In this document: piece by piece, positions 1 to 5,759 of the stretch
Position numbering within the stretch: the stretch's first letter is position 1
Layout of the letters: the number at the start of each line of letters is the position of its first letter
Assembly (NCBI GenBank): GCA_035438805.1
Contig: DAORJA010000051.1
Coordinates: forward strand, 1-6,440
Direction of reading: 5' to 3'
Source: UBA922 sp035438805
GTDB taxonomy: Bacteria; Patescibacteriota; Patescibacteriia; Magasanikbacterales; UBA922
Length of the DNA: 6,440 bases
The notes under the pieces: generated by a model
What the model was told of the DNA's origin: nothing
Database searches by the model: none
The model's input: the letters and a program-made list of their open reading frames with translations, nothing else
Made by a program: the position numbers and the translations under genes

Positions 1-1
1 A

Positions 2-493
2 CCGATTACTGACATTCAAACAATCGTTAGTCAGGCTGATACGCTCACAACTCTTATCAATAGTATCGACACTGGTCCGATCGTTGGAATCATAAAGAGT
101 AACAATCCATACGACACTAAAGCGCAGCAGATGAAAGCGGCGATTACCGCAATTGTTCCAAAACTTGCGCGTGGAGTTTATGGCGAAGTCGGCGTACTTA
201 CCGATGCAGACATTGAAAATTATTCACGCACGATCGCAAATCTTCGAAGCACAAATGACGTGAATAAGGCTGTCATGGCAATGACTCTTGATATTGCGAC
301 AAGATCCCTCGCAAGTCAGCTCAATTCAATGGCGGCCGGACAGCGCGATGTGTCTCGCTTTGAATCGATCTATGTGGGACTCAATGAAAAAGCGACAAGT
401 CTTAAGTCCGAGCTTGGATATGGATCAGCGCCGGCGGCAGAATCCTCTTCTTTCACAAGTAAGAGTGGAAAGACCTATAACCTCCCAAACTAA
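2..493 (+). CDS. Phage virion structural protein, C-terminal part (5' end outside window)
   Basis: The frame is open from the first full codon at position 2 to TAA at 491-493, giving 163 visible residues. An ATG at 131 exists, but the frame stays open and protein-like upstream of it, so this is the tail of a longer gene and 131 is not the true start. Seen: a hydrophilic helical domain with GPIVGIIKSNNPYD, then ARGVYGEVGVLTDADIENY, then a helix rich in Ala, Met and Leu, and a Ser/Gly-rich end finishing SGKTYNLPN. From memory, the GEVGVLTD block recurs at the C-terminus of large structural or tail-associated proteins of phages and of uncultivated candidate-phyla genomes; I cannot name a precise family. 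It is followed after 2 nt by the 677-residue gene, so the two are almost certainly co-transcribed and belong to one virion module. No catalytic motif is visible. The exact virion role is unknown. Confidence 0.75.
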   Translation, partial: PITDIQTIVSQADTLTTLINSIDTGPIVGIIKSNNPYDTKAQQMKAAITAIVPKLARGVYGEVGVLTDADIENYSRTIANLRSTNDVNKAVMAMTLDIATRSLASQLNSMAAGQRDVSRFESIYVGLNEKATSLKSELGYGSAPAAESSSFTSKSGKTYNLPN

Positions 494-495
494 TC

Positions 496-2529
496 ATGCT
501 TACTCGAGAAAAAATACAACAAAATATCGAGGCGCTCGAAAGTCAGGGGGCAAGCCAAGAAGAAATTCAGGAATGGCTTGATACTTTGCCGCCGATGTCA
601 GCCCAGCAGCCAGAACCTCCCAAGAAAGATGGAATATTAAAAACAATTGGAAAGACACTTATTTCAAGTGAGCTTAAATTTGGAAAAAGTATCGCTGATG
701 CGTTACCTGGTTTTGTGCCAGGAAGTGCCGCGTGGACAAATAAGCAAAACGAAGAACTCATGAAGCAACATGAGGAGATCGCAAATAATCTTTTGAAGAC
801 AATAAAGGAAAAAAGGGCGCGAGGTGAGGATACAACTCGTCTCGAAGCTGCACTCCAGCAACACATAAAAGATACGAGTAAGCCGCCAATCGATATCAAC
901 GAAACGAACGCAAGTATAAATAAAAGTGCAAAGCAAATATTTGGTGAAGGTCTTGGTGTTGCAACTGATATCGCGGCTTTTGGTACTTATGGGAATGCAG
1001 CTAAGGGTGCGCAGACCGGTAAACTACTCGTGAAAGGAAAAATGAGCGGTGTGTTAGCTAAAGCACTTCCATCAACTACTTTCCAAAAAACGATTCCAAC
1101 TGCAACTTCTAAACTTGCCGCATTCGGCAAGGGATTTGTGGAGGGTGCAAAAGAAGCGGTCCCGCTTGGAGTGAGTTATGGCGCTGCGTCTTCTGCACAA
1201 GATGATGAAGACTTACCAACGATCATGAAAAAGGCTCTTACGAGCGGCGCAATTTCTGGAGTGATCGGTGGAACTCTTTCCGGATTGGCGAATATGAAAA
1301 ATGTCAGCCCAGAAACTCTGAAGAAAGAAGCGATCGAGAGCTATAAGCGGGGTCTGAATGCTACAAAAGAAAAATATAAAGAGCAGGCCGATAAAATCAT
1401 TCCTGATCTTCTTGATGACAAGACATGGGGTACACGCAAGAAGCTGATCAAAAAAGCAGAGCAGGGAATCAGGCTCTCAAATGAGGAGTATGCAAAACTC
1501 GGTGAGTTGGAAGGAACAGTAAAAACTGATGGCCTTCTCCAAAAGATTGATGATGAGATTGCTAACTACTCTCAAGGTGGCCGTGCTTTTACGGAAAAGA
1601 CAAATGCGGTCCAAAGTGCAATAGATAATCACCTTGCAACAGCAAAACAAATTCTCGCTGATCCCGACATGGTCAAATCTGTCAAAAAAGCAGGTGGAGT
1701 ACCTGCGGTTATTGCTGACTCAAAACGAAATATTGTGGATCAGCTCAGACATAACGGCCTAGAAGATATTGGCGATCTTATAGATAATCTCGATCTTGGA
1801 AAAATGGACAGCATTGATGAGTATGCTCGAACCTTGAAGCATGCTGTATCAGAAGCAATGCCGAATCGCCCAATTTCTGTGAATGTATCGAAAGTAAATC
1901 AGCTCAAAAAACTTCGTGCGGATATCGAGGCGTATCATTTGTCTACAAAACCATTTGAAGCATACCAGCAAGATCTTCGTGAGCTGGCCCAGGATTACGG
2001 AAACGTGGTCTATGAGACAAGAAAGAGTCTCAAAACTGTCGAAGACAATGGCACGCTTTCTCAAGTTAGAAAGATTGATGGGGCGATCCGTGAGCTTTTG
2101 AATACCAATAATCCTGATTACGAAAAAATAAATAAAGTTTACACACTCAACTCTCGACTCTTCGACATACTTGATGAAACTGCAAAAAGAAAAGAGGCAA
2201 GACCACTCATTTCGTGGTTCAACGCGATTATGGGAAGCACCGGCGCAACGATCGGAGGTACTGCAGGATCAGCAGCTGGTCCGGCCGGATCTGCTGTTGG
2301 TAGTCTTACCGGCGGTGGCTTGGCTGTTGGATTAACGACAGCGCTTAATAGCACATGGTTCAACACATTAAGAGCAGTACAAAAAAATCAGCTTGCTGAA
2401 AAACTGATGGAAATCGGAACTCTCAACGCAGCGAAATATTGGGTCCAACTTCTGAACTCTCAAGGTGTAAAAGCAGTCAACGAAATTCTCTCTAGTGAAA
2501 AAGAAAAGCTGAACCAAGTGCCACAATAA
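496..2529 (+). CDS. Large putative internal/ejection-type virion protein with glycine-rich hydrophobic segments
   Basis: A 677-residue protein that I do not recognise as a named family. The ATG at 496 lies 2 nt after the preceding stop and has no Shine-Dalgarno motif; translational coupling is likely. Seen, in order: an N-terminal amphipathic helical pair (about 1-35, with QGASQEEIQEWLDTL); a charged region to about 135; a Gly/Ala-rich hydrophobic stretch near 150-165 (GLGVATDIAAFG); a second near 250-265 (SGVIGGTLSGL); a long Lys/Glu-rich helical region with coiled-coil character (about 270-565); and a marked glycine-zipper stretch near 580-617 with repeated GxxxG spacing, ahead of a C-terminal helical tail. 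A large, mostly soluble protein with membrane-active Gly/Ala stretches, encoded between structural and lysis genes, resembles phage proteins that are injected and help DNA cross the membrane, such as the T7-type internal core proteins. That role is inferred from architecture and position. A bacterial surface protein is a weaker alternative. Confidence 0.7.
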   Translation: MLTREKIQQNIEALESQGASQEEIQEWLDTLPPMSAQQPEPPKKDGILKTIGKTLISSELKFGKSIADALPGFVPGSAAWTNKQNEELMKQHEEIANNLLKTIKEKRARGEDTTRLEAALQQHIKDTSKPPIDINETNASINKSAKQIFGEGLGVATDIAAFGTYGNAAKGAQTGKLLVKGKMSGVLAKALPSTTFQKTIPTATSKLAAFGKGFVEGAKEAVPLGVSYGAASSAQDDEDLPTIMKKALTSGAISGVIGGTLSGLANMKNVSPETLKKEAIESYKRGLNATKEKYKEQADKIIPDLLDDKTWGTRKKLIKKAEQGIRLSNEEYAKLGELEGTVKTDGLLQKIDDEIANYSQGGRAFTEKTNAVQSAIDNHLATAKQILADPDMVKSVKKAGGVPAVIADSKRNIVDQLRHNGLEDIGDLIDNLDLGKMDSIDEYARTLKHAVSEAMPNRPISVNVSKVNQLKKLRADIEAYHLSTKPFEAYQQDLRELAQDYGNVVYETRKSLKTVEDNGTLSQVRKIDGAIRELLNTNNPDYEKINKVYTLNSRLFDILDETAKRKEARPLISWFNAIMGSTGATIGGTAGSAAGPAGSAVGSLTGGGLAVGLTTALNSTWFNTLRAVQKNQLAEKLMEIGTLNAAKYWVQLLNSQGVKAVNEILSSEKEKLNQVPQ

Positions 2530-2629
2530 AAGCGAGTACAGCACCGATCAACACGCCGACCCATCCAAAAATCGCACCCCCAACAAAGGCAAAAATTGCT
2601 AAAGCTATAAAAAATACGGCATAAGGCAT
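2492..2629 (-). CDS. Possible antisense small membrane protein, 45 aa
   Basis: On the minus strand an ATG (complement of 2627-2629) opens a 45-codon frame ending with TAG (complement of 2492-2494). The peptide starts MPYAVFFIALAIFAF, continues with VGGAIFGWVGVLIGAV and ends near ALGSAFLFH. It has no charged residue apart from the terminal His and would form two closely packed membrane helices with GxxxG-like spacing. Its last 12 codons, including the stop, overlap the 3' end of the 677-residue gene; the rest fills the otherwise empty gap before the next gene. Against it: no Shine-Dalgarno motif, no clear minus-strand promoter, and the + strand terminator hairpin lies immediately upstream of its start. 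It could encode a small holin-like or toxin-like peptide, or be a chance frame. Confidence 0.3.
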   Translation of the reverse strand: MPYAVFFIALAIFAFVGGAIFGWVGVLIGAVLAFIVALGSAFLFH

Positions 2630-2658
2630 GCACTCATTGTATCCATGAGTGCCTTTTT
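2630..2658 (+). terminator. Rho-independent terminator closing the structural module
   Basis: GCACTCAT (2630-2637) pairs perfectly with ATGAGTGC (2645-2652) around a 7-nt loop, followed by C and five T residues at 2654-2658. It lies about 100 nt after the stop of the 677-residue gene and reads as a + strand terminator, because the T-run is only on that side. It separates the virion module from the lysis cassette. Between it and the next ATG there are -10-like hexamers (TATAGT at 2698-2703, TATCAT at 2722-2727) but no properly spaced -35, so I do not call a promoter there. Confidence 0.8.
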
Positions 2659-2733
2659 GTTGCAAATGTCCTTAGCCTCGGTCCTCTTTTTAATTCCTAT
2701 AGTTAGACAAAAAACTACTTCTATCATGGAGGC

Positions 2734-3015
2734 ATGGATAAAACAGAGGGCTTCAAGAAGTTTTTATACAACCAGGTCTCACTGGTAATTGGAATTGTTG
2801 GTGTGTCATTTGGAATCTTCAATATGCTTCAGATTCCCAAGACCGATATTCAGGTTATCGAAGCCCTCAATAACATTCGAGATAACCACATTCATACGAT
2901 CGAGGAAAACGTGAAGCGGATAGACGAGGCAAATACTCAACAGTATCAAGACACACGAGATCGTCTCACGAAAATCGAAACCATCCTCAATGAGCGTTTA
3001 CCAATTAAAAAATAA
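2734..3015 (+). CDS. Small membrane protein with one TM segment and coiled coil, lysis-cassette associated
   Basis: A 93-residue protein. Seen: a short basic N-terminus (MDKTEGFKKFLYN), one hydrophobic segment at about residues 15-32 (VSLVIGIVGVSFGIFNML), and a hydrophilic tail (about 38-90) with heptad-spaced Ile, Val and Leu, consistent with a coiled coil. It lies 3 nt before the endolysin gene, so the pair is co-transcribed. Small single-TM, coiled-coil proteins next to phage amidases are usually holin accessories, XhlA-like hemolysin-type proteins or inner-membrane spanins. XhlA normally has its TM at the C-terminus, so the order here is closer to an i-spanin, although spanins make sense only in a host with an outer membrane. 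No assignment to a specific family is possible by eye. The start is oddly placed: GGAGG at 2728-2732 is only 1 nt from the ATG, too close for normal Shine-Dalgarno use. Confidence 0.7.
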   Translation: MDKTEGFKKFLYNQVSLVIGIVGVSFGIFNMLQIPKTDIQVIEALNNIRDNHIHTIEENVKRIDEANTQQYQDTRDRLTKIETILNERLPIKK

Positions 3016-3018
3016 TTT

Positions 3019-3624
3019 ATGAATATTCCATTTCAACAGACTCCAAATTATGCAGTTGGTCCCACAAAAAAGATTGCTGTGGTCCTTCATTTCACACTGG
3101 GTGCATTTAATGGTGCGGTAAGTTGGCTTTCAAATGCTAATAGACCGAATAGATCATCCGCACATTTCGTGATTGGTCGGAATCAAGGAGAAATTGTTCA
3201 GCTCGTGAAAATTACTGATATAGCATGGCACGCTGGCGTTGTCAGCAATCCAAACGATCGGGCAAAGAAAATCATGCTCAAGAATCTCGATGGATCATAT
3301 GTGAATCCAAACCAATATACGATCGGCATTGAACTCGCAGCCGGATACGACATTGATCATGATGGCGTGGTCGAGCCAAGCGAGAATGACATCACTGAGT
3401 GGCAGTATGAGCAGCTCACTGAACTTGTGAAGTCATTCGCAAATAATCCAGACACAGCATTTGTACTTGATCCGAAAAACATCATCATTCACGGCGACAT
3501 CGCTGACTACAAAGAAAAGCCTGAAATCGTTCGCACCGAATTGCTCAAGCGCTTGTTTCCGGTCCAGTCAGATAATAGGGAGGCGATTAAGTCTCAAATC
3601 ATCGGCCTCTTGAATCAACTATGA
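3019..3624 (+). CDS. N-acetylmuramoyl-L-alanine amidase (Amidase_2/PGRP fold), phage endolysin
   Basis: A 201-residue type 2 amidase. The family cleaves the amide bond between N-acetylmuramic acid and L-Ala of the peptidoglycan stem using one zinc ion. Seen: first zinc ligand His24 in VVLHFT; AHFVIGRNQGEIVQLV (48-63) around His49; AWHAG (69-73); YTIGIEL with Glu105; and IIIHGDIADYK with second ligand His158 and Lys165. These match the order and spacing of T7-lysozyme-like amidases. Two oddities: the third ligand, normally Cys or Asp in K-x-[C/D]-P, is Lys167 in KEKP; and residues 111-122 form an EF-hand-type loop (D111, D113, D115, G116, V118, E122). There is no signal peptide, so export would depend on a holin, and no separate wall-binding domain, only a short C-terminal helix. 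The ATG at 3019 follows the preceding stop by 3 nt in an AT-rich context with no Shine-Dalgarno motif. It is the endolysin of the lysis cassette. Confidence 0.9.
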   Translation: MNIPFQQTPNYAVGPTKKIAVVLHFTLGAFNGAVSWLSNANRPNRSSAHFVIGRNQGEIVQLVKITDIAWHAGVVSNPNDRAKKIMLKNLDGSYVNPNQYTIGIELAAGYDIDHDGVVEPSENDITEWQYEQLTELVKSFANNPDTAFVLDPKNIIIHGDIADYKEKPEIVRTELLKRLFPVQSDNREAIKSQIIGLLNQL

Positions 3625-3701
3625 GGTACATCTCGCAGATCCTAATAGCACTAGCAGCATTTCTCTTTGCTTATGCTATCTGGCTCGAGCATGTGCATTG
3701 A
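3621..3701 (+). CDS. 26-aa single-TM peptide overlapping the endolysin stop
   Basis: ATG at 3621 overlaps the TGA of the amidase gene in an ATGA junction, the classic arrangement for translational coupling. The peptide begins MRYISQILIALAAFLFAYAI, continues WLEHVH and ends at TGA 3699-3701. Almost all of it is one hydrophobic helix with a single basic residue before it and an acidic residue and two histidines after it, so N-in/C-out insertion is expected. It could be a minimal holin-like or lysis-regulatory peptide, or the start of a longer protein: the frame continues open past this TGA straight into the 59-residue gene. No family can be recognised at this length. The start overlap and composition support it, but it is too short for certainty. 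Confidence 0.45.
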   Translation: MRYISQILIALAAFLFAYAIWLEHVH

Positions 3702-3746
3702 GATAAAGAAAAGTTAAAGAAATTATCAAGAAATAATAAAGAATTT

Positions 3747-3926
3747 ATGAACGAAATCTATAAATCAGCATCAAAAATAGTATTCATTATCCTTACAGTC
3801 ACAGCCTGTGCCGGTTTTATAATGGGGAAGTTGCCGGTTGATCAATTTATGATCCTTGCAATTGCTGCTTCGTCCTTCTATTTCTCAAATAAGGGAGATT
3901 CAACACAACCGTACGCTGGAAAATAA
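3747..3926 (+). CDS. Holin-like small membrane protein, 59 aa
   Basis: ATG at 3747 to TAA at 3924-3926. Seen: a short polar N-terminus (MNEIYKSASK), a first hydrophobic helix at about 11-26 (IVFIILTVTACAGFIM), a tight turn GKLPVDQ, a second helix at about 34-46 (FMILAIAASSFYF), then a polar tail SNKGDSTQPYAGK. Two membrane helices with both ends polar, in a protein of about 60 residues beside an endolysin, fit a class II-type holin, which lets the amidase cross the membrane at lysis. The turn followed by QFM...FYF..K resembles small proteins I recall near phage amidases in candidate-phyla genomes; this is memory, not a search. It is preceded by an A-rich stretch (ATAAAGAATTT) with no Shine-Dalgarno motif and followed by a strong terminator, making it the last gene of the lysis operon. 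Confidence 0.7.
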   Translation: MNEIYKSASKIVFIILTVTACAGFIMGKLPVDQFMILAIAASSFYFSNKGDSTQPYAGK

Positions 3927-3941
3927 GGGTGTATCCAAAAG

Positions 3942-3973
3942 ATCGGGGACCGGCTATGGTCCTCGGTTTTTTT
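3942..3973 (+). terminator. Rho-independent terminator ending the lysis operon
   Basis: CGGGGACC (3944-3951) pairs with GGTCCTCG (3958-3965) through seven Watson-Crick pairs and one G-U pair around a 6-nt loop (GGCTAT). The outer bases extend the stem with weaker pairs, and seven T residues follow at 3967-3973. It begins 15 nt after the holin-like gene stop. It isolates the lysis operon from the downstream nuclease/methyltransferase operon, which therefore needs its own promoter. Confidence 0.88.
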
Positions 3974-3982
3974 CTATGGCCC

Positions 3983-3988
3983 TATAAA
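3983..3988 (+). promoter_or_regulatory. Possible -10 element for the nuclease/methyltransferase operon
   Basis: TATAAA lies just after the terminator and about 37 nt before the first ATG of the operon. No good -35 hexamer sits 16-18 nt upstream, because that space is the terminator stem. A weaker alternative pairs TTGCTT (3989-3994) with CAAAAT (4012-4017) at 17-nt spacing, which would start transcription almost at the ATG and give a leaderless mRNA. Some promoter must exist between 3974 and 4024; which one is uncertain. Confidence 0.25.
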
Positions 3989-4003
3989 TTGCTTTAATGT
4001 GCC

Positions 4004-4023
4004 AAATATGACAAAATATGACA
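4004..4023 (+). repeat. Perfect tandem 10-bp repeat before the first gene of the operon, operator candidate
   Basis: AAATATGACA occurs twice head to tail (4004-4013 and 4014-4023) and ends 1 nt before the ATG at 4025. The pair is flanked by near-complementary 7-nt arms, ATGTGCC (3997-4003) and GACACAT (4020-4026), matching at 6 of 7 positions. Ten-bp periodicity places both copies on the same face of the helix, as expected for a site bound by a protein dimer. A natural candidate is the small HTH protein encoded two genes along. The repeat is a direct observation; the operator role is inference. Confidence 0.5.
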
Positions 4024-4024
4024 C

Positions 4025-4555
4025 ATGGAAGAACTGGAAAAAAATAAAAAAATAACCAGTAACTCAGTCTCACTCGCTGGAGAGTTTGCAGTCTTGTCTC
4101 AGCTAGCTCTGCGTGGATTTGATGCCAACATGACGCTAGGACACACAAAAGGTGTGGATATTTTAGTCTCAAATCCCGAAACAGGGAAAATGTATAAATT
4201 GGAAGTCAAAACAACTTTCAAGGATGCTCGAGAAAAACCTAGTTCGTCAAAAATATTTGGAGATATAGTAAGTTCCTGGATGATGGGCTCAAAACATGAG
4301 GACATGGTCGATCCGGATTTGTTCTACTGCTTTGTAAATATTGGAAAAGATACGAACGTATTTAAATTTTATATTGTTCCAAACGAGGTGGTAGCAAAAT
4401 ATGTTAAAGAGCAGCATCAATTGTGGCTAGATGAAGATCCGGCGCATAAAAATGGTGATTTACGAACGTTCAGAATCGGTTTAGAGAAAAGTACTTATAG
4501 GATTCCAACTCCCACAGCAGAGAAATATGAGAATAACTGGGAGTTTAAAAAATAA
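4025..4555 (+). CDS. PD-(D/E)XK nuclease-like protein, candidate restriction endonuclease
   Basis: A 176-residue protein. Seen: GEFAVLSQLALRGFDA (19-34) with Glu20 in the first helix, then GVDILV with Asp45, then LEVKTT with Glu60 and Lys62. The helix Glu, Asp and E-x-K spacing is the core of the PD-(D/E)XK nuclease fold, also used by Holliday-junction resolvases and many restriction enzymes. The second half contains SKHED, LFYCFVNIG, FKFYIVPNEVVAKYV and QLWL, which I recall from a widespread family of small uncharacterised PD-(D/E)XK proteins. A stop codon at 4019-4021 precedes this ATG in frame, so 4025 is the earliest start; it lies 1 nt after the tandem repeat and has no Shine-Dalgarno motif. 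It is followed by an HTH gene (2-nt gap) and two DNA methyltransferases, so a restriction role is plausible, though generic DNA repair or processing cannot be excluded. Confidence 0.75.
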   Translation: MEELEKNKKITSNSVSLAGEFAVLSQLALRGFDANMTLGHTKGVDILVSNPETGKMYKLEVKTTFKDAREKPSSSKIFGDIVSSWMMGSKHEDMVDPDLFYCFVNIGKDTNVFKFYIVPNEVVAKYVKEQHQLWLDEDPAHKNGDLRTFRIGLEKSTYRIPTPTAEKYENNWEFKK

Positions 4556-4557
4556 TT

Positions 4558-4731
4558 ATGTCAGACCAAAAACTTCTAAATGTGAAGGAAGTGGCAAAGA
4601 GACTTAGATTGAGTCGGCGCACGATAATGCGATATATCTACGCCAAGAAACTTAAAGCAATAAAAATGGGGCAGTGGCGCATCACTCAAGAAGATTTAGA
4701 TCAGTTTCTCGTATCGCATACCAATCAATGA
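4558..4731 (+). CDS. Excisionase-type (HTH_17, MerR-like) DNA-binding protein, 57 aa
   Basis: ATG at 4558, 2 nt after the nuclease stop; TGA at 4729-4731, 4 nt before the next gene. Seen: LLNVKEVAKRLRLSRRTIMRYI (about 6-27), a winged-HTH recognition unit, followed by KKLKAIKMGQWRITQEDLDQFL (30-51), the wing and closing helix typical of the excisionase/MerR-like HTH_17 family. The length is normal for that family. Such proteins act as excisionases of integrated elements, as small transcription regulators, or as DNA-binding partners. Its position between a nuclease and a methyltransferase gene, in a compact operon headed by a tandem repeat, suggests an autoregulator serving the role of a controller protein, although it is not of the usual C-protein family. 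No integrase is in the window, so a recombination role cannot be tested here. Confidence 0.85.
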   Translation: MSDQKLLNVKEVAKRLRLSRRTIMRYIYAKKLKAIKMGQWRITQEDLDQFLVSHTNQ

Positions 4732-4735
4732 AATT

Positions 4736-5758
4736 ATGAAAACCCACTTTTACTACAAAGATAAAAAACAAGTTGTACCAGTCTTAGATCCTGAGAAAAA
4801 TAAACAGGCTAAGAAGAAACTGGACCATATCTTCAAGAATATGAAGGATAAGGTACCTGACCAATTTATTGAAAGGTGGTCAGAGGTTGCTTTGTATAAT
4901 CCTGGTGGGGATGTAGATAAAGCAAATGCTCTCTTGCTAGAGCCAGAAAACGGCGCTTATGACCTGTCTAATCCGTTGAATGATCTGACCGGCAAGGAGT
5001 GGATCAAGTTTACATGCAGTTGGTTTATTTTTAATGCATTACACTCAGACCTAAAAGAAGAAAGGGAAATCTCTCCCAATACCCAAGATCACCCTGCGAC
5101 TTATTCGCCTACAATGATCGAAGGTTTCGTAAAGTTCTTTACTAAAAAGGGCGAAGCAGTCCTCGACCCATTTTGTGGGATCGGAAGCACGATGGTTGCA
5201 TGTAAACGCACGGGGAGAGTGGGTTATGGAATTGAATTAAATAAAAAATATCACGAACTAGCACTCAAACGCACTCCAGAATTTAAAAAGAATATATATC
5301 ATGAGAACGCTGCTAACATTAAAAAACTTAAGCTGCCTAAAATCGCCTTCTCAATATCGTCACCTCCATACTGGGACGTGTTAAATCGAAGCACCAAAGA
5401 TTTCAAGACCAAGAGAGACAGAGGGGGATTTGATGTCAATTATTCTTCACATAATGAAGATTTGGGAAATATTGATGACTACGATCTCTTCTTGGAAAAG
5501 ACAGCCGAAATTTACTTCGACATCTTTGATGTGCTTAAAGATGGTGGGTACCTCGTAATAATTGTGAAGAATGTGAAGAAAGAAGGTAAAATGTACCCAT
5601 TAGCGTGGGATTTAGCTAGAATTTTGTCCAAAAAGTACACTTTGAAGGACGAAAAGCTGTGGATACAAGATAAAGTAGGGCTTGCGCCGTATGGATACCC
5701 TGCTGCGTGGGCCAGCAACATACTCCATCACTACTGCTTAATTTTCCAAAAGAAATGA
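4736..5758 (+). CDS. Site-specific DNA methyltransferase, probably N4-cytosine type (SPPYW)
   Basis: A 340-residue amino-methyltransferase. Seen: NPLNDLTGKEWIKFT (79-93) and HPATYSP (119-125), the region ahead of the SAM-binding core; motif I DPFCGIGST (144-152), which binds S-adenosylmethionine; GYGIELNKKY, the acidic residue of motif II; and motif IV SSPPYW (208-213), the catalytic loop. SPPY/F favours N4-cytosine methylation, while DPPY favours N6-adenine, so m4C is the better guess; the exact product needs experiment. Motif I precedes motif IV, and the roughly 125 residues after motif IV end in APYGYPAAWASNILHHYCLIFQ, completing the sheet. The protein seems full length with no broken motif. 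It starts 4 nt after the HTH gene with no Shine-Dalgarno motif and is followed after 1 nt by a second methyltransferase. In a phage context it could protect DNA from host restriction or pair with the upstream nuclease. Confidence 0.9.
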   Translation: MKTHFYYKDKKQVVPVLDPEKNKQAKKKLDHIFKNMKDKVPDQFIERWSEVALYNPGGDVDKANALLLEPENGAYDLSNPLNDLTGKEWIKFTCSWFIFNALHSDLKEEREISPNTQDHPATYSPTMIEGFVKFFTKKGEAVLDPFCGIGSTMVACKRTGRVGYGIELNKKYHELALKRTPEFKKNIYHENAANIKKLKLPKIAFSISSPPYWDVLNRSTKDFKTKRDRGGFDVNYSSHNEDLGNIDDYDLFLEKTAEIYFDIFDVLKDGGYLVIIVKNVKKEGKMYPLAWDLARILSKKYTLKDEKLWIQDKVGLAPYGYPAAWASNILHHYCLIFQKK

Positions 5759-5759
5759 T

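Noticed and set aside
131..493. First gene starting at ATG 131
   Set aside because: The frame is open and protein-like back to the window edge, so the gene is a 5'-truncated longer protein.
288..581. + strand 97-codon frame overlapping the first two genes
   Set aside because: Out-of-phase shadow spanning a real gene junction; basic, low-complexity translation with no recognisable domain.
567..899. Minus-strand 110-codon frame with hydrophobic, Cys- and Ser-rich translation
   Set aside because: Fully antisense to the 677-residue virion gene with no promoter or ribosome site; composition is typical of a shadow of Lys/Glu-rich coding sequence.
2139..2366. Minus-strand 75-codon frame rich in Pro and Ala
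   Set aside because: It is the antisense shadow of the glycine-zipper region of the 677-residue gene; Gly codons reversed give Pro/Ala. No independent start signal.
2659..2733. Promoter for the lysis operon
   Set aside because: TATAGT and TATCAT hexamers are present, but no -35 sequence occurs at 16-18 nt spacing, so I could not support a specific promoter.
3621..3926. Global reassignment of TGA to a sense codon
   Set aside because: The 677-residue gene and both methyltransferases have no internal TGA and use TGG for Trp; several genes end at TGA with the next start within 4 nt. Only a local readthrough remains possible.
3954..4172. Minus-strand 72-codon frame across the terminator and the start of the nuclease gene
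   Set aside because: It reads through the terminator stem and tandem repeats and is antisense to a well-supported gene.
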